From Priapulus caudatus (taxonomy: Eukaryota; Priapulida; Priapulimorpha; Priapulimorphida; Priapulidae): a stretch of 60,394 bases of DNA. Below, piece by piece: positions 60,159 through 60,394 of the stretch; the first letter of the stretch is position 1, and every line of letters starts with the position of its first letter. The stretch spans positions 103,203 to 163,596 of the forward strand of contig NW_014577207.1 of NCBI RefSeq assembly GCF_000485595.1, given 5' to 3'. Position numbers and translations under genes: made by a program. The notes beneath the pieces are model-generated. The model had not been told where the DNA came from. It saw only the letters and a list, made by a program, of their open reading frames with translations, and did no database searches.

Positions 60159-60394
60159 TCTCTCACTCTTCTTCTCTCTCTCTCTCTCTTCTCTCTGTTC
60201 TCTCTCTCTTCTCTCTTCTCCTCTCTCTCTCTCTCTCTCTGCTCTTCCTCTCTCTCTCTCCCTTCTCCTTCTCTCTCTCTCTCTCTCTCTTCTCTTCTTC
60301 TTTCTCCTCTCTCTTTCCTGTCTCTCTCCGCTCTCTGCTCCTCTCCTCTCTCTCTCTCTCCTCTCTCTCTCCTTTCTCCTCTCTCTCCTCTCTC
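60118..60394. repeat. Long degenerate (CT)n polypyrimidine tract
   Basis: CT repeats with scattered single-base changes run to the end of the window. The tract likely continues beyond it. Confidence 0.93.

Overview
This is a 60.4 kb piece of an animal nuclear genome. The evidence is split genes with GT-AG introns of about 6 kb, very dense dinucleotide to pentanucleotide microsatellites, several minisatellites, many miniature inverted-repeat elements, and TTAGGG-type telomere-like repeats. TTAGGG argues against most insects, and the style of the repeats suggests a marine invertebrate such as a mollusc, annelid or brachiopod. That placement is inference; nothing in the window fixes the taxon. 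There is no prokaryotic operon, CRISPR array, rRNA or tRNA.

One gene is well supported: the 3' end of a plus-strand gene for a coiled-coil protein. Its exons lie at 37923-38017, 43711-43941 and 49956-50016. Each junction has a canonical splice site, all joins keep one reading frame, and the frame ends in TAA at 50014-50016. The three exons encode the last 128 residues of a charged, helical protein. A further plus-strand exon at 17215-17335 ends in a phase compatible with the first of these exons and may belong to the same gene. The family could not be assigned. On the minus strand, 11399-12073 holds a broken C2H2 zinc-finger and coiled-coil reading frame next to an assembly gap. A 60-codon minus-strand frame at 50834-51016 is only a possibility.

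Layout: 1-12 kb carries microsatellites and two copies of a roughly 2 kb segment (463-2690 and 9455-11130) that differ by many single-base indels. A short element with 58-bp inverted ends and an 8-bp target duplication sits between them at 7034-7456. The stretch 12-31 kb is mostly non-coding, with a Helitron-like 3' end at 17583-17609, a compound pentanucleotide array at 17732-18118, an element with a terminal hairpin at 24019-24924 and a ~100-bp minisatellite at 26814-27330. The stretch 31-50 kb leads into the coiled-coil gene; its intron 1 carries a CpG-rich island and two inverted-repeat elements. The stretch 50-60 kb holds a perfect 38-bp palindrome, two minisatellites, a fold-back element, and a small element with telomere-like repeats nested inside a larger TA-flanked element.

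Two runs of ten N (12074-12083 and 30522-30531) sit in TA repeats. Together with the indel-rich duplication they suggest an incompletely polished long-read assembly, so frames broken by one base should be judged with care.
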